DNA of 18,676 nucleotides from NCBI GenBank assembly GCA_037074765.1, contig JBAMDO010000453.1, forward strand, positions 1 to 18,676. Reading direction: 5' to 3'. Shown one piece after another: positions 17,347 to 18,676 of this stretch. Position numbers and translations under genes: made by a program. How positions within the stretch are numbered: position 1 is the stretch's first letter; the number at the start of each line of letters is the position of its first letter. Source of the DNA: Mansonella perstans. Its lineage: Eukaryota > Nematoda > Chromadorea > Rhabditida > Onchocercidae. The notes below the pieces were generated by a model that saw only the letters and a list, made by a program, of their open reading frames with translations, did not search any database and was not told the DNA's origin.

Positions 17347-17479
17347 GATTTCTTTTCCTTATAATAAATTATATTTCTTCTTTCTGTTAATTCTAAAACA
17401 TATGAATGTTTTTTGTTTTTAATCCATACTCTTATTTCATAATTGATTTGAATCATTAAATTCTATTATCTGTGTTAAT

Positions 17480-17646
17480 TGATCCAAATGATCATCATCT
17501 ATTTGTAATGAATGATCCATATGAAATGAAGAATCTACAATTATTGATCAAAATAGATCATATATTTGTATTTTAATTGATCGAAGAGATCATTTTTATG
17601 TATGGATAAAATTGATCGATTAAGATCAATTGCTATTTGATAATTG
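17480..17646. repeat. Diverged ~33-bp tandem repeat with paired GATC boxes, five units
   Basis: GATC occurs nine times, at 17481, 17490, 17514, 17546, 17556, 17579, 17588, 17614 and 17624. First boxes of successive units are 33, 32, 33 and 35 bases apart, and the second box follows 9-10 bases later in four of five units. The boxes are TGATC then GATCA, so each unit can fold back as a small inverted repeat. The DNA between boxes has diverged heavily, so the regular GATC pattern stands out. The 71-codon minus ORF here is not supported as a gene. Confidence 0.75.
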
Positions 17647-18117
17647 CAAAGATGGAATATTTTGTTCATTTTCCTCTTTGCTAAATTTCTTAATAATTGG
17701 TTCTTTTTTGAGAGAGATTTAAAAGTTGTTTCTTTTAAGCAATCAATGAGAGACAAAAATTTTTAAATTCTCTTGAGAAAAGTTAAAGAAGCAAAACATA
17801 AAAAAAAAAAAAAGGCAAAAAATAGTCAATGATAGTCAATGAAAAGAGTAAATGAAATGAGATAAAATAAATGAATGAAACAAAAAATAAAGAAAATTAA
17901 AGAGAGAAAGAGAAAGAAATGGGAGAAGAGAAAAAATTATGAACTATAAGAGAGAATTGATTTTAAAATTAAAGAAATTATTATTAATATTTGCATTTCA
18001 CTTATTCTTAATACTTTGTTCTATTCTATTTCATATGAAAATTAATTAACATTTGTAATTGGATATAAAAGCAACAGAAATGAACTGGAAAGTCTTATTA
18101 ACTTTATTCATTGAATT
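17647..18117. other. AT-rich stretch with purine tract, no gene seen
   Basis: Contains a small duplication of ATAGTCAATG (about 17822-17841) and a long purine-rich segment at 17880-17935. I see no exon or RNA gene. Confidence 0.55.
17891..17936. repeat. GA-rich purine tract
   Basis: Nearly pure A/G run including AGAGAGAAAGAGAA at 17901-17914, the third copy of this 14-mer in the window. Confidence 0.8.
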
Positions 18118-18204
18118 ATCATTATTATTCATTATTGTTCATCATCGTTTTTATCATCATTATCATTATCGCTATCATCATCTTCATCATCATTGCCATT
18201 ATCG
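18118..18204. repeat. ATT/ATC trinucleotide microsatellite
   Basis: About 28 trinucleotide units of ATT, ATC and TCA type with single-base interruptions (CGT, CGC, TGC). ORFs read on both strands here (His/Tyr/Ile or Met/Ile repeats) come from the repeat. Confidence 0.85.
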
Positions 18205-18297
18205 ATTTTGTTTTTTTTTGCGAGAAATAATGTATGAATGATTTATTTTTTTCAATGAAATAGAAACAAATGTTACAATAAAAATGTACAATTTTTA

Positions 18298-18369
18298 GCA
18301 GCAATAATAATAACAGCAACAACGGTGACAGTAACGATAATAACAACGACATAATGCCACAGCAATAAA
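18298..18369. repeat. AAT/AAC/GCA trinucleotide microsatellite
   Basis: About 23 units of AAT, AAC, CAG/GCA and GAC/GTG type in constant 3-base phase. It has a different unit from the block at 18118. Confidence 0.8.
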
Positions 18370-18485
18370 AAAACAATTAAAAAATCAGCTAAATAAAGAA
18401 AAAAAATAAAAAATAAATAAAGAATAAAGAGAAAAAAAAATGAATCGATTTAAAAGCATTTAGAATATTGATGTTCAATCAATTA

Positions 18486-18555
18486 CATTATCATTGTTAT
18501 CATCATTGTTATCACTATCATTATTATCATCATCATCATCATTTGTCATTGTCAT
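18486..18555. repeat. ATC/ATT trinucleotide microsatellite
   Basis: About 22 units ending in a pure (CAT)5 run at about 18527-18542, then TTTGTCATTGTCATATGG. The composition resembles 18118-18204 and may be a copy of the same ancestral repeat. Confidence 0.85.
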
Positions 18556-18605
18556 ATGGTATGTTTTATAGTGGTAATAAAAAAGGAGAATTATCATTAT
18601 AATCT

Positions 18606-18662
18606 TCAGTAATAGCAATAGAAACAGCGGTAGCAGTAGCTGTAGCAATAGCAGTAGCAACA
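18606..18662. repeat. GTAGCA/ATAGCA hexanucleotide-like microsatellite
   Basis: Units GTAGCA, GTAGCT and ATAGCA repeat about eight times with interruptions. Read on the minus strand it gives Leu-rich peptide, on the + strand Ala/Val- or Ser/Asn-rich peptide. No other coding sign is seen, but the repeat runs close to the window edge. Confidence 0.8.
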
Positions 18663-18676
18663 CTTTTGCAACAAAA

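Noticed and set aside
18118..18663. ORFs with poly-His/Tyr, poly-Leu or poly-Ile/Met near the right end
   Set aside because: They are read directly from trinucleotide microsatellites on both strands, so the open frames are a by-product of the repeats.

Overview
The window is 18.7 kb of very AT-rich DNA. GC is roughly 20-25% by eye, with one 100-base patch that I counted at 50%. It is full of long A or T homopolymers (up to about 27 bases), interrupted trinucleotide microsatellites and short tandem duplications with 24-90 base units. I see no bacterial operon, rRNA, tRNA, CRISPR array or recognisable transposon. The style is that of eukaryotic, probably metazoan, intergenic or long-intron DNA. 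A nematode is a reasonable guess, because several polypyrimidine-TTCAG acceptor-like and GTAAG donor-like motifs occur, but the sequence does not prove the taxon. No protein family could be identified with confidence.

Layout. 1-376 is pyrimidine-rich on the + strand with a CT tract. 377-3200 is AT-rich and apparently gene-free. 3218-3275 could be a tiny start exon ending at a good donor. 3280-5500 is AT/T-rich with an ATT microsatellite. 5535-7470 is slightly more complex in base composition and carries four separate short tandem duplications and some weak ORFs. 8685-9043 holds a cluster of TGATAAG GATA-factor-type motifs. 10060-10680 holds interleaved direct repeats, a 28-bp minisatellite and a long TA palindrome. 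11465-11970 is the most gene-like stretch: a 50% GC island followed 300 bases later by a short ORF that starts with ATG and ends at a consensus donor (candidate first exon MLKFLKKSTEDQ...). 11970-16700 is AT-rich with more duplications. 16694-16750 on the minus strand could be a short terminal exon. 17150-17350 is a cluster of GCATG motifs, followed immediately by a diverged 33-bp repeat built on paired GATC boxes. 18118-18662 is four successive triplet-repeat blocks.

The ORFs of 60-100 codons are best explained as chance. With stops at about 9% of codons, a rough estimate gives about one 86-codon open stretch by chance in a window this size, and most of these ORFs read through homopolymers into poly-Phe, poly-Lys or poly-Leu. 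If a gene is present, the window is mostly its intron and flanks, with at most one or two small exons. All exon calls are low-confidence hypotheses that need RNA evidence or a protein search.
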